Assembly: GCA_937128785.1 (NCBI GenBank)
Contig: CAKZMS010000274.1
Span: 1 to 5,608, forward strand
Direction of reading: 5' to 3'
Source of the DNA: an uncultured Opitutaceae bacterium
GTDB lineage: Bacteria > Verrucomicrobiota > Verrucomicrobiia > Opitutales > Opitutaceae
DNA length: 5,608 bases
Shown: positions 1 to 4,970 of the stretch, one piece after another
Layout of the letters: every line of letters begins with the position of its first letter
How positions within the stretch are numbered: the first letter of the stretch is position 1
Program-made: the position numbers and the translations under genes
The notes under the pieces: model-generated
Told to the model about the DNA's origin: nothing
Database searches by the model: none
Seen by the model: only the letters and a program-made list of their open reading frames with translations

Positions 1-1
1 C

Positions 2-871
2 CGCGTCTCTACCCTCGATCCTCTCAACCCGCCCAAGACGGAAGACGGGGCGATTGATTACGGGCAGGACTTCTTTGCACGGCCGACTTATCTCACCGTG
101 TCGGGTCAGCTCGAGGCCGAGGTCTTCGCCTGCGCCATGGGCAACGTCTATACGTTCGGTCCGACCTTCCGCGCGGAGAATTCCAACACGTCCCGGCACG
201 CCAGCGAGTTCTGGATGATCGAGCCGGAGATGGCGTTTACCGATCTCACCGGGAATATGGATCTCGCGGAGGATTTTGTGAAATACCTCATCGCCGATAT
301 CCGGGAGCACTGCGCCGATGACTTGGCGATCTTCGGCAAGTTCGTCGACAAAGGGCTGCACGAGCGTTTGGCGTTTGTGCTGGAACGGCCCTTCCAGCGC
401 GTGAGCTACACGGAAGCGATGGAGATCATCGAGGCCAGCGGAAAGACTTGGGAGCACCCGGTGAAATGGGGCGACAATCTGCAGTCCGAGCACGAGCGCT
501 ACCTTGCGGAGGAACACTTCAAGTGCCCGGTTACGGTCTACAATTACCCGAAGGAAATTAAGCCCTTCTACATGCGGCTCAACGATGATGAGAAGACCGT
601 CACGGCGATGGATGTGCTGGTGCCGGGGATCGGTGAGATCGTGGGTGGCAGCCAACGTGAAGAACGGCTCGATGTGCTCGAGGCAAACATGGAACGCCAC
701 GGTCTCAGCAAGGAGGACTACGGCTGGTATCTCGATCTGCGCCGCTTCGGCAGTGTGCCGCACTCTGGTTTCGGTCTCGGCTTTGAGCGCATGCTGATGT
801 TCGTCACCGGCATGGCCAACATCCGCGACGTGATTCCCTTCGCCCGCACGCCGGGCAGCGCGGAGTTTTAA
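2..871 (+). CDS. asnS: Asparaginyl-tRNA synthetase, C-terminal part (5' end outside window)
   Basis: The frame is open from base 2 to the TAA at 869-871 and gives 289 residues. The start lies upstream of the window, because family sequence (VSTLD, then DFF and LTVSGQ) continues above the GTG at 98. AsnRS is a cytoplasmic class II synthetase that charges tRNA-Asn with asparagine using ATP. Class II motif 2 is visible as [14 protein letters not shown] (visible residues 53-66) and motif 3 as GFGLGFER (256-263). [13 protein letters not shown] and [12 protein letters not shown] are typical of AsnRS rather than AspRS, and the protein ends in the usual DVIPFxRTP block. E. coli AsnRS has 466 residues, so roughly the first 175, including the OB-fold anticodon-binding domain, are missing. 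The gene converges on the TonB-like gene across cassette A. Identification is very secure; only the left boundary is unknown. Confidence 0.97.
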   Translation, partial: RVSTLDPLNPPKTEDGAIDYGQDFFARPTYLTVSGQLEAEVFACAMGNVYTFGPTFRAENSNTSRHASEFWMIEPEMAFTDLTGNMDLAEDFVKYLIADIREHCADDLAIFGKFVDKGLHERLAFVLERPFQRVSYTEAMEIIEASGKTWEHPVKWGDNLQSEHERYLAEEHFKCPVTVYNYPKEIKPFYMRLNDDEKTVTAMDVLVPGIGEIVGGSQREERLDVLEANMERHGLSKEDYGWYLDLRRFGSVPHSGFGLGFERMLMFVTGMANIRDVIPFARTPGSAEF

Positions 872-897
872 AGTAAGCCACTCCGCTGAAACGTATT

Positions 898-1193
898 TTC
901 ACAGAAGGAAACGAAGGGCACGAAGCCACTCCTCTGGAGCAGATTTTACAGGAGGGAGCAGAGAACAGCGGAGTCACTCCCCCCCAAAGGGCTTAGAGGC
1001 AGGATAAGTTTGTTACAGAAGGTAACGAAGAGAACAAAGCCACTCCGTCGGATGCAGGGTGAATCGTAGCGCCGTGCTTCAGCCGGCGTCTGTTCCAGCC
1101 TAGTCGTGTTCATTGAGTGCCGGCTAAAGCACGGCACTACGTTCGGCAATGAAGCCACTGCGGTGAAACAGGAATTACAGGAGGGAGCAGAGC
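898..1193. repeat. Tandem alpha/beta repeat array, cassette A (period 114-115)
   Basis: Two related half-units of about 35 bp alternate. Alpha has the consensus TTACAGAAGGAAACGAAG, then a variable purine stretch, then ACGAAGCCACTCC. Beta has TTACAGGAGGGAGCAGAG, then a similar stretch ending in GAGYCACTCC. Alpha copies lie at 898-932 and 1013-1046, with a tail only at about 1147-1163. Beta copies lie at 946-980 and, truncated, at 1175-1192. The shared AAGCCACT recurs at 923, 1037 and 1152, giving periods of 114 and 115; the beta starts at 946 and 1175 differ by 229, exactly two periods. The middle beta is absent because the palindrome at 1065-1141 occupies its place. The sequence is purine-rich and I see no coding role. 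Confidence 0.85.
1065..1141. repeat. 77-bp palindromic (REP-like) hairpin
   Basis: Left arm 1065-1087 (CGTAGCGCCGTGCTTCAGCC, then GGC) pairs with right arm 1119-1141 (GCCGGCTAAAGCACGGCACT, then ACG). The arms are 23 bp with two mismatches, around a 31-base centre. The sequence is unrelated to the surrounding purine-rich units and to hp106. A short GC-rich palindrome inside an intergenic repeat fits a REP-type element moved by a RAYT-like Y1 transposase, but no transposase is in the window. It could also work as a bidirectional transcription stop between the convergent genes. Confidence 0.8.
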
Positions 1194-1234
1194 AATCAAA
1201 TCAGTGATAATCTGAGCAATCGGTGGTTAAAAAA
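1194..1234. repeat. Gamma element, copy A
   Basis: An AT-rich block reads AATCAAATCAGTGATAATCT, then GAGCAATCGGTGGTTAAAA. It matches 4634-4672 at all but two or three positions. It holds three AATCNGNG octamers starting at 1199, 1209 and 1218, spaced 10 and 9 bases. It separates the forward half-units from the inverted ones. The following stretch (about 1235-1267) is also similar between cassettes but more diverged. The function is unknown; near-helical spacing would suit a repeated protein-binding site. Confidence 0.75.
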
Positions 1235-1267
1235 CTACGTCCTGATGGTTCTCCAAAAACAGAACCC

Positions 1268-1304
1268 AGGCTGATGGCTTTGTTCTCTTCGTTACCTTCT
1301 GTGA
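1268..1304. repeat. Inverted alpha unit, cassette A
   Basis: CAGGCTGATGGCTTTGTTCT followed by CTTCGTTACCTTCTGTGAA is the reverse complement of an alpha half-unit, compared with ACAGAAGGTAACGAAGAGAA at 1015-1034. It can base-pair with the forward alpha units upstream. The next inverted unit appears to begin with AGCGGAGTGGC at 1314-1324 and to be interrupted there by the hp106 block. Confidence 0.75.
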
Positions 1305-1330
1305 AAAACATGCAGCGGAGTGGCACGCCT

Positions 1331-1436
1331 TGCGGGTGCGTTCGCGAAAAGGGGATCAGGTCGGTAAAAGCGAATTACACCCTCCTTCGCCAAGGCTGCG
1401 GAGGGTTTCATTACGCTTGTAAACGACACTGACCCC
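1331..1436. repeat. hp106 hairpin repeat, copy A
   Basis: This 106-bp block recurs at 4865-4970 in the same orientation with five mismatches by eye (about 95% identity). The 86-bp core, 1351-1436, opens with GGGGATCAGGTCGGTAAAAG and closes with AAACGACACTGACCCC. Its halves are imperfect reverse complements, with an inner perfect stem CCCTCC/GGAGGG (1380-1385 with 1400-1405) around a 14-base loop. The size and palindromic build suggest a REP or small MITE. The flanks read as one inverted alpha unit split in two: GCGGAGTGGC ends at 1324 and GGCTTCGTTACC starts at 1439. Confidence 0.85.
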
Positions 1437-1481
1437 AAGGCTTCGTTACCTTGTGTAGAAAAACCCAACAGGCGGATGGCT

Positions 1482-2243
1482 TTATTCGAAGCGGAAGCGT
1501 TGTTGGATTTTGACGTAGGTGGGGTGACCGTTGCGGCGGGGGGGATTGAAACGGGTTTCCAGCAGGGTCAGGGCGGCGCTGATGGCAACGTCGTCGCTGT
1601 CGCTTTCGAGGGCGGTGGGGAAACGGGCCCGTCCGTTGGGATCGATGTAAAACTCCACCAGGCATTCGCCTTCGGTTTTGACTCCTTCCTGGGAAGCATA
1701 AATTCGGCGGGTTGATTGGCGCTTGGTGATGGGACTGTCGAGCTCGTCACGTTCGCTTAGCTCATAAACAAAATTCTGGGCCGAGGTGGCATAGATGCGA
1801 TTCTTAGCCGCATCGGATGGGGTGCCGCCGAAGGGCAATTGCCCCGAGCCTTGGCGCCAGGCCCGCTGTTCGGGGTCGTAGAAGTGGATGCGAATGGAAT
1901 CACGTGAGCGGACCGGCGCGCCGTCTTCAATGGCCGGAGTGAACGTCACTTTGTTCACCGCCGCAATGGCGGCTGAGAGCAGATCACGGTGATTGGCCGC
2001 AGTCGGCATGGCGTCGAAGAGGGTGCCGTCAGCTCCGACATCGATGAGAAAATCCACGTGGGGATTAATGATCGGCACGCCTCGCAACTCGGCAGGAAGG
2101 ATGATCTCCAACTCGCCTTCGGCGGTGATCCGTTTGTCTTCGGCCCAGGCGGAAGCCCCGGACAGGAGAAACGCCAGAATCACCCAAACGCGCAGCGAAG
2201 GGAGGGGGGGCCGGAGTGTTTGGCTTCGTGTCATTACGTTCAT
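1482..2243 (-). CDS. Exported protein with two TonB_C-like domains
   Basis: From the ATG at 2243 the protein has 253 residues. A signal peptide is clear: the RPPLPSLR region, then a hydrophobic core at about 19-33 (VWVILAFLLSGASAWA), with likely cleavage before ED at 35-36. Domain 1 (about 40-123) contains VDFLIDVGADGTLFDA, an alanine-rich helix, then FTPAIEDGAPV and a closing beta strand IRIHFYD. Domain 2 (about 185-253) repeats the plan: CLVEFYIDPNGRARFPTALE, a helix, then RFNPPRRNGHPTYVKIQQRF. This matches the TonB C-terminal fold (beta, GxV/GxA turn, helix, FxPA-type strand). There is no proline-rich spacer and no ExbB/ExbD gene nearby, so a classical energy transducer is unlikely; a periplasmic role is inferred. 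It is last in a minus-strand unit, 22 bases after the LapA-like gene. No Shine-Dalgarno fixes the start: ATG 2234 or TTG 2255 are alternatives. Confidence 0.82.
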   Translation of the reverse strand: MNVMTRSQTLRPPLPSLRVWVILAFLLSGASAWAEDKRITAEGELEIILPAELRGVPIINPHVDFLIDVGADGTLFDAMPTAANHRDLLSAAIAAVNKVTFTPAIEDGAPVRSRDSIRIHFYDPEQRAWRQGSGQLPFGGTPSDAAKNRIYATSAQNFVYELSERDELDSPITKRQSTRRIYASQEGVKTEGECLVEFYIDPNGRARFPTALESDSDDVAISAALTLLETRFNPPRRNGHPTYVKIQQRFRFE

Positions 2244-2265
2244 TTTGACGATCAACTATCATGGG

Positions 2266-2496
2266 TCAATCGGGAGGGGCGCTTGAGGTTACAGGTTTTC
2301 TTTTCCGGCCCCAATTCAGCGTGAGCACGATACCCACGACCACTCCGCTGAGCAGGGTCACGGCCAACAGGGCGGCACGCGGCATGGCGATAGTCATAAA
2401 CAGGATCTTCGTTTCGACCACCGCGGTATTTTGCGCGATGACGATGGCCATCAGCACCACCGCAACGAGGGCGGCATAGATTTTGAATTTGTGCAT
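2266..2496 (-). CDS. Small LapA-domain inner-membrane protein
   Basis: A 76-residue protein has two membrane segments (about 6-21 and 40-61). The IAQNT motif (20-24) follows the first helix and MPRAALLAVTLL opens the second. A basic GRKRK at 63-67 is probably cytoplasmic. This layout is that of the LapA/DUF1049 family (lipopolysaccharide assembly protein A domain), members of which act with LapB in controlling LPS synthesis in enterobacteria. Whether this copy does so is unknown, since no lapB is in view. The ATG at 2496-2494 shares its A with the TGA of the phosphatase gene (minus-strand TGATG), and no separate Shine-Dalgarno is visible, so translational coupling is likely. The length fits short family members. 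Confidence 0.8.
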   Translation of the reverse strand: MHKFKIYAALVAVVLMAIVIAQNTAVVETKILFMTIAMPRAALLAVTLLSGVVVGIVLTLNWGRKRKPVTSSAPPD

Positions 2497-3485
2497 CAGT
2501 CGTCGAGTTCCGGCCAGATGGTGTTCCAGTCCTCGGCCATATCGATCACGACCCAGCCCCGCTCATCCGCCTCGTCGAGGCCACGATCAAGGCGACCGAT
2601 GTGGGAGTCGCGGTCGTAGGCCCATTCCCGTTCGGCGTCGGTGTGGTGAAGCAGCAGACCGAAGCGGGCACCGCGGCCGGCGGTGGTGTATTCGAGCATT
2701 TGGAAGTCCCCGTCCGAATTGCCGGAAGCGAAGATGGGGCGACGACCGATGTGCTGATTGATGCCGACCGGCTTACCGGCCTTGTCATCGATGAAGTTGA
2801 TCTCCGGGAGCCGGAGAATGGCGGGTTCGCCATCCACCAAGGCATATTCCGTTTTCACACTGGACCCCACGACCTGTTCCGGCGGGATGCCGTAGACGGC
2901 CTCGGTCCAAGGACGCATGAATTCGATACCGCCGCCGGAAACGATAAAGGTTTTGAAGTCGTTTGCGCGCAGGTAGTCGAGCAACTCAAGCATGGGTTGA
3001 TACACCATCTCGGTGTAGAGCCGCCCGGTCTCGGGATGGCGGGCGTTCTCCGTCCAGATTTTCACGGTGTGGGCGAACTCCTCGCTGCTGAGGCCGGTGT
3101 GGGTGGCCATGATCAACTCGACCAGGGCTTTCTCGCCGTTCGCCAACACCCCCTGAAGATCGCCGGCCAGAACGGAGGCGAACGGTTCCTCCGTTGCCCA
3201 TTCGGAGTGATCCGCCGCCATGGCCTTCACCCGGTCGACGGCGAAGAAAAGTTGGAAGTAGACGGGTTGCTCCGCCCACAGATTGCCGTCGTTGTCGAAG
3301 GTCGCGATGCGTTCGGGGATCGGCACGAAGTCGGCCGAGCCCTCGTCAGTGACACGATCGACAAAGTCCATGATGGCTGCCTTGGTGGGCGTGTCATTCC
3401 ATGAGGGCAGGGGGTCGCTGGCGAAAGTTGGACAGACTGCGACTAAACAAGAGAGGAGAACGACGACAGGTCGGGGCAAGGCCAT
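2496..3485 (-). CDS. Secreted HAD-superfamily phosphatase
   Basis: The protein has 329 residues with a type I signal peptide (core about 6-19, likely cleavage after FAS at 21-23), so it should be periplasmic or secreted. HAD motif I is FDNDGNLW (63-70): D64 would be the nucleophile and D66 the acid/base. A helical cap-like insert follows (about 75-165). Motif II is FIVSGGG (180-186, S183), motif III lysine is K235 or K238 in DDKAGK, and motif IV is GNSDGDFQM (255-263). The FDNDG-LW-EQP-YFQ pattern belongs to the phosphoserine-phosphatase-like branch (haloacid dehalogenase-like hydrolase), whose members act on phosphomonoesters; the substrate cannot be read from sequence. N68 stands where DxDGT usually has T or V. 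The ATG at 3485 is backed by an AGGA seven bases upstream. It is first in the unit with the LapA-like and TonB-like genes. Confidence 0.88.
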   Translation of the reverse strand: MALPRPVVVLLSCLVAVCPTFASDPLPSWNDTPTKAAIMDFVDRVTDEGSADFVPIPERIATFDNDGNLWAEQPVYFQLFFAVDRVKAMAADHSEWATEEPFASVLAGDLQGVLANGEKALVELIMATHTGLSSEEFAHTVKIWTENARHPETGRLYTEMVYQPMLELLDYLRANDFKTFIVSGGGIEFMRPWTEAVYGIPPEQVVGSSVKTEYALVDGEPAILRLPEINFIDDKAGKPVGINQHIGRRPIFASGNSDGDFQMLEYTTAGRGARFGLLLHHTDAEREWAYDRDSHIGRLDRGLDEADERGWVVIDMAEDWNTIWPELDD

Positions 3486-3745
3486 GGTAGCATCCTAGCG
3501 CCCCGGCATTTCTCGACAAGAAATTGCATCATGAAAAACCGCACCGTCAGCGCAGCCGATGAAGGCTATCACGTTTCGCAGCGAATTTCTGTCGCCTCCT
3601 CCCCCCGCGGGCATGCTGGAAGATATGCGTCACCCCAGCTTGATCGTGCTCTGGGGATCTGCCTGGCGAGCTATTCGACCGCCCGCAATCCCCCGCGTGC
3701 GAATAAAGCAGACAACTGCTCCGGTTATTGCCACCTTTTGGCGCC
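3486..3745. other. Divergent intergenic gap between phosphatase and nitroreductase genes
   Basis: These 260 bases must hold promoters for both directions, but I find no convincing -35/-10 pair on either strand. A short dyad, TTTCT/AGAAA with a five-base centre (3509-3523), lies 24-38 bases upstream of the phosphatase start. It could be an operator or chance. Small open frames cross the gap on both strands but lack family resemblance, ribosome sites and sensible composition. The repeat families of cassettes A and B are absent here, so in this window they sit only downstream of genes' stop codons. Confidence 0.5.
3493..3496 (-). promoter_or_regulatory. Shine-Dalgarno of the HAD phosphatase gene
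   Basis: On the minus strand AGGA is followed by seven bases (TGCTACC) and then the ATG at 3485-3483. This is the clearest ribosome-binding site I see in the window and supports the chosen start, just ahead of the signal peptide. Confidence 0.6.
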
Positions 3746-4411
3746 ATGGACGAAAAGCCCATGGTGCCCTTGGTATTCCAACGTCGGACCGAAGCTGAAA
3801 TGCGATCGGCGGCGCAGAGTTTTCAGGCCCTTATGAGCAGTCGGCGCACGGTGCGCCATTTTTCGGCCGAACCCGTGCCGGCCGATATTATTGAGGCCTG
3901 CCTGCAGACGGCCGGCTCCGCGCCAAGTGGGGCGAATCTCCAGCCCTGGCATTTTGTGGCGGTGCAGGATCCGGCGATGAAAGCGCGCATCCGCGAACAC
4001 AGCGAAATCGAAGAAAAGGCCTTCTATGAGTCCCGGGCTCCCGAGGAGTGGAAGAAGGTGCTCAAGAAATTTGGCACGGATGCGATCAAACCTTACCTCG
4101 AAAAAGCGCCGTGGTTGATCGCGATCTTTGCGGTGAATTCTTTTGAGAATGAGCAGGGTCAAAAGCAGCAGACCTACTATCCCAAGGAGTCGGTGGGCAT
4201 CGCGACGGGTTTCCTGATTTCGGCCTTGCACCAAGCGGGGCTGGCGACGCTCACGCACACGCCGAGTCCGATGAATTTTCTTAACGATCTGTTGGACCGG
4301 CCCAAAACGGAAAAGCCGTTTCTGCTGTTGATAGCCGGTTACCCGGAGGAGGGGGCGCAGGTGCCCGAGCTGGCCAAGAAGCCCTTCAGCGAAATCGCGA
4401 CGATTCTGTAG
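3746..4411 (+). CDS. Nitroreductase-family flavoprotein, BluB/iodotyrosine-deiodinase type
   Basis: From the ATG at 3746 the protein has 221 residues, normal for this family. It is cytoplasmic, with no signal. FMN-binding features are RRTVR (33-37), APSGANLQPW (59-68), ESVGIATG (148-155) and LTHTPSP (169-175); the end matches the usual GYP-x-VP-L-KP block (198-213). Compared from memory with human iodotyrosine deiodinase, the three side chains that hold the substrate zwitterion and close the lid appear conserved: E90, Y94 and K115, with the same spacing (E four before Y, K 21 after Y). FMN-dependent reductive dehalogenation of halotyrosines or a related reduction is therefore possible, but substrate and role are unproven; nitro- or enone-type substrates remain alternatives. 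ATG 3761 (MVPLVF) is a possible later start and TTG 3728 an earlier one; no Shine-Dalgarno decides. Cassette B begins five bases after the stop. Confidence 0.88.
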   Translation: MDEKPMVPLVFQRRTEAEMRSAAQSFQALMSSRRTVRHFSAEPVPADIIEACLQTAGSAPSGANLQPWHFVAVQDPAMKARIREHSEIEEKAFYESRAPEEWKKVLKKFGTDAIKPYLEKAPWLIAIFAVNSFENEQGQKQQTYYPKESVGIATGFLISALHQAGLATLTHTPSPMNFLNDLLDRPKTEKPFLLLIAGYPEEGAQVPELAKKPFSEIATIL

Positions 4412-4415
4412 GGAA

Positions 4416-4633
4416 CGGAACTGAGAGGCAGGATAGGTTCTTACAGAAGGAAACGAAGAGAACGAAGCCACTCCGCTGGAACAGATTTTTTTACAGGAGG
4501 AAGCAGAGAGCAGCAGAGCCACTCCAGCGCAGCGGAACTGAGAGGCAGGATTGGTTTTTACAGAAGGGACACGAAGGGTACGAAGCCACTCCGGTGAAAC
4601 AAGTCTTACAGGAGGGAGCAGAGGACAGCAGAG
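4416..4633. repeat. Tandem delta-alpha-beta array, cassette B (period about 117)
   Basis: Two direct copies begin with an identical 19-mer, CGGAACTGAGAGGCAGGAT, at 4416-4434 and 4533-4551 (delta). Alpha units follow at 4441-4474 and 4558-4592 and beta units at 4491-4525 and 4606-4633. Delta and alpha recur at 117 bases, beta at 115. The second beta runs straight into gamma and lacks the CACTCC tail, as does the last beta in cassette A. Twelve bases of delta (TAGAGGCAGGAT) are also in cassette A at 994-1005. Confidence 0.85.
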
Positions 4634-4672
4634 AATCAAATCTGTGATAATCTGAGCAATCAGTGGTTAAAA
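4634..4672. repeat. Gamma element, copy B
   Basis: AATCAAATCTGTGATAATCT followed by GAGCAATCAGTGGTTAAAA is nearly identical to 1194-1234. Three AATCWGWG octamers start at 4639, 4649 and 4658, with the same 10- and 9-base spacing as copy A. It marks the switch from forward to inverted half-units. Confidence 0.75.
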
Positions 4673-4703
4673 GATCACGTGTCGCTGGTTCTCAAAAAGA
4701 ACG

Positions 4704-4837
4704 CCGGCTGACGGCTTCGTTCTCTTAGTTTTCTTTTGTACAAAACCACAGGCTGACGGCTTCGTTGCCCTTCGTTTCCTTCTGTAAGAATTAAACCCCC
4801 AGGCTGACGGCTCGGATTTTCTCTGATTCCTCCTGTA
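4704..4837. repeat. Inverted alpha, alpha and beta units, cassette B
   Basis: Three units read as reverse complements of the upstream array. 4704-4742 is a diverged alpha and 4749-4786 a good alpha: GGCTGACGGCTTCGTTGCCC, then TTCGTTTCCTTCTGTAA. 4800-4837 is a beta: GGCTGACGGCTCGGATTTTC, then TCTGATTCCTCCTGTAA. Each starts with GGCTGACGGC. They can pair with the forward units at 4441-4633 to give a large folded structure with gamma near the loop. A 98-codon minus-strand frame across them shows a recurring PSA-x-GF phrase, which is only the repeat in translation. Confidence 0.8.
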
Positions 4838-4864
4838 AAAAAAACACGGCGGGGTGAATCGCCG

Positions 4865-4970
4865 TGCGGGTGCGTTCACGAAAAGGGGATCAGGTCGGTA
4901 AAAGCGAATTACACCCTCCTTCGCCAAGGCTTCGGAGGGTTTCATTGCCCTTTTAAACGACACTGACCCC
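4865..4970. repeat. hp106 hairpin repeat, copy B
   Basis: This is the second copy of the block at 1331-1436. The 86-bp core 4885-4970 pairs end to end: GGGG with CCCC, TCAG/GTCG with CGACACTGA, TAAAAG with CTTTTA, and a perfect inner CCCTCC/GGAGGG stem. All five differences from copy A lie between the hairpin arms or near the loop, and the terminal bases are identical. The left flank ends in GCGGGGTG before AATCGCCG, and the right flank GTGGGCTTCGT resembles an inverted alpha start, as in cassette A. It ends 83 bases before the thioredoxin-like gene, so it may lie in that gene's leader. Confidence 0.85.

Larger units (their letters stand above)
872..1481. repeat. Intergenic repeat cassette A (whole convergent gap)
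   Basis: These 610 bases separate two convergent genes and hold no credible protein gene. Repeat sequence begins at the asnS stop: AAGCCACTCCGCTG follows within a few bases. It runs to the stop codon of the opposing TonB-like gene, which itself lies in a degenerate unit. Order: alpha/beta tandem units (898-1193) interrupted by a 77-bp palindrome, gamma (1194-1234), an inverted alpha unit (1268-1304), hp106 (1331-1436), then degenerate inverted alpha pieces (1437-1481). Cassette B at 4412-4970 has the same order. The left half of the plus strand is purine-rich and much of the right half pyrimidine-rich, so a transcript could fold back on itself. Mutual termination between the two genes is plausible, but I see no classical hairpin plus T-tract. 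Confidence 0.85.
4412..4970. repeat. Intergenic repeat cassette B
   Basis: This stretch of about 560 bases between two plus-strand genes has no credible protein gene. It follows the plan of cassette A: delta-alpha-beta twice (4416-4633), gamma (4634-4672), a semi-conserved link (4673-4703), three inverted units (4704-4837), then hp106 (4865-4970). From gamma to hp106 it is 94 bases longer than A (231 against 137), about the size of the two extra inverted units at 4749-4837. It starts five bases after the nitroreductase stop. The leader between it and the thioredoxin-like gene is 83 bases, with no clear promoter. Confidence 0.85.

Noticed and set aside
98..871. asnS starting at the GTG at 98
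   Set aside because: Conserved AsnRS sequence (VSTLD, DFF) continues upstream in the same frame to base 2, so the true start is outside the window.
1223..1432. 69-codon frame across gamma and hp106 in cassette A
   Set aside because: It lies entirely in repeat elements and the equivalent frame is not kept in cassette B.
872..1436. CRISPR array
   Set aside because: The repeats are about 115 bp apart, diverged, and occur in both orientations with related rather than unique intervening sequence; no cas genes are present.
2601..3404. 267-codon plus-strand frame opposite the phosphatase
   Set aside because: It is antisense to a gene with all HAD motifs; it shows no domain pattern of its own.
3509..3523. 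TTTCT/AGAAA dyad as an operator of the phosphatase operon
   Set aside because: Five-base arms are too short to claim without a second copy or a regulator; kept only as a remark on the gap.
3531..3836. Plus-strand frames in the divergent gap
   Set aside because: They overlap the nitroreductase in another frame and have no ribosome site, signal or family feature.
3725..4639. 304-codon minus-strand frame opposite the nitroreductase
   Set aside because: It is antisense to a clear flavoprotein gene and runs into repeat DNA; its arginine-rich composition is typical of a shadow frame.
4667..4963. 98-codon minus-strand frame in cassette B
   Set aside because: It is made of inverted repeat units and hp106; the recurring PSA-x-GF phrase is repeat sequence in translation, with no ribosome site or family resemblance.
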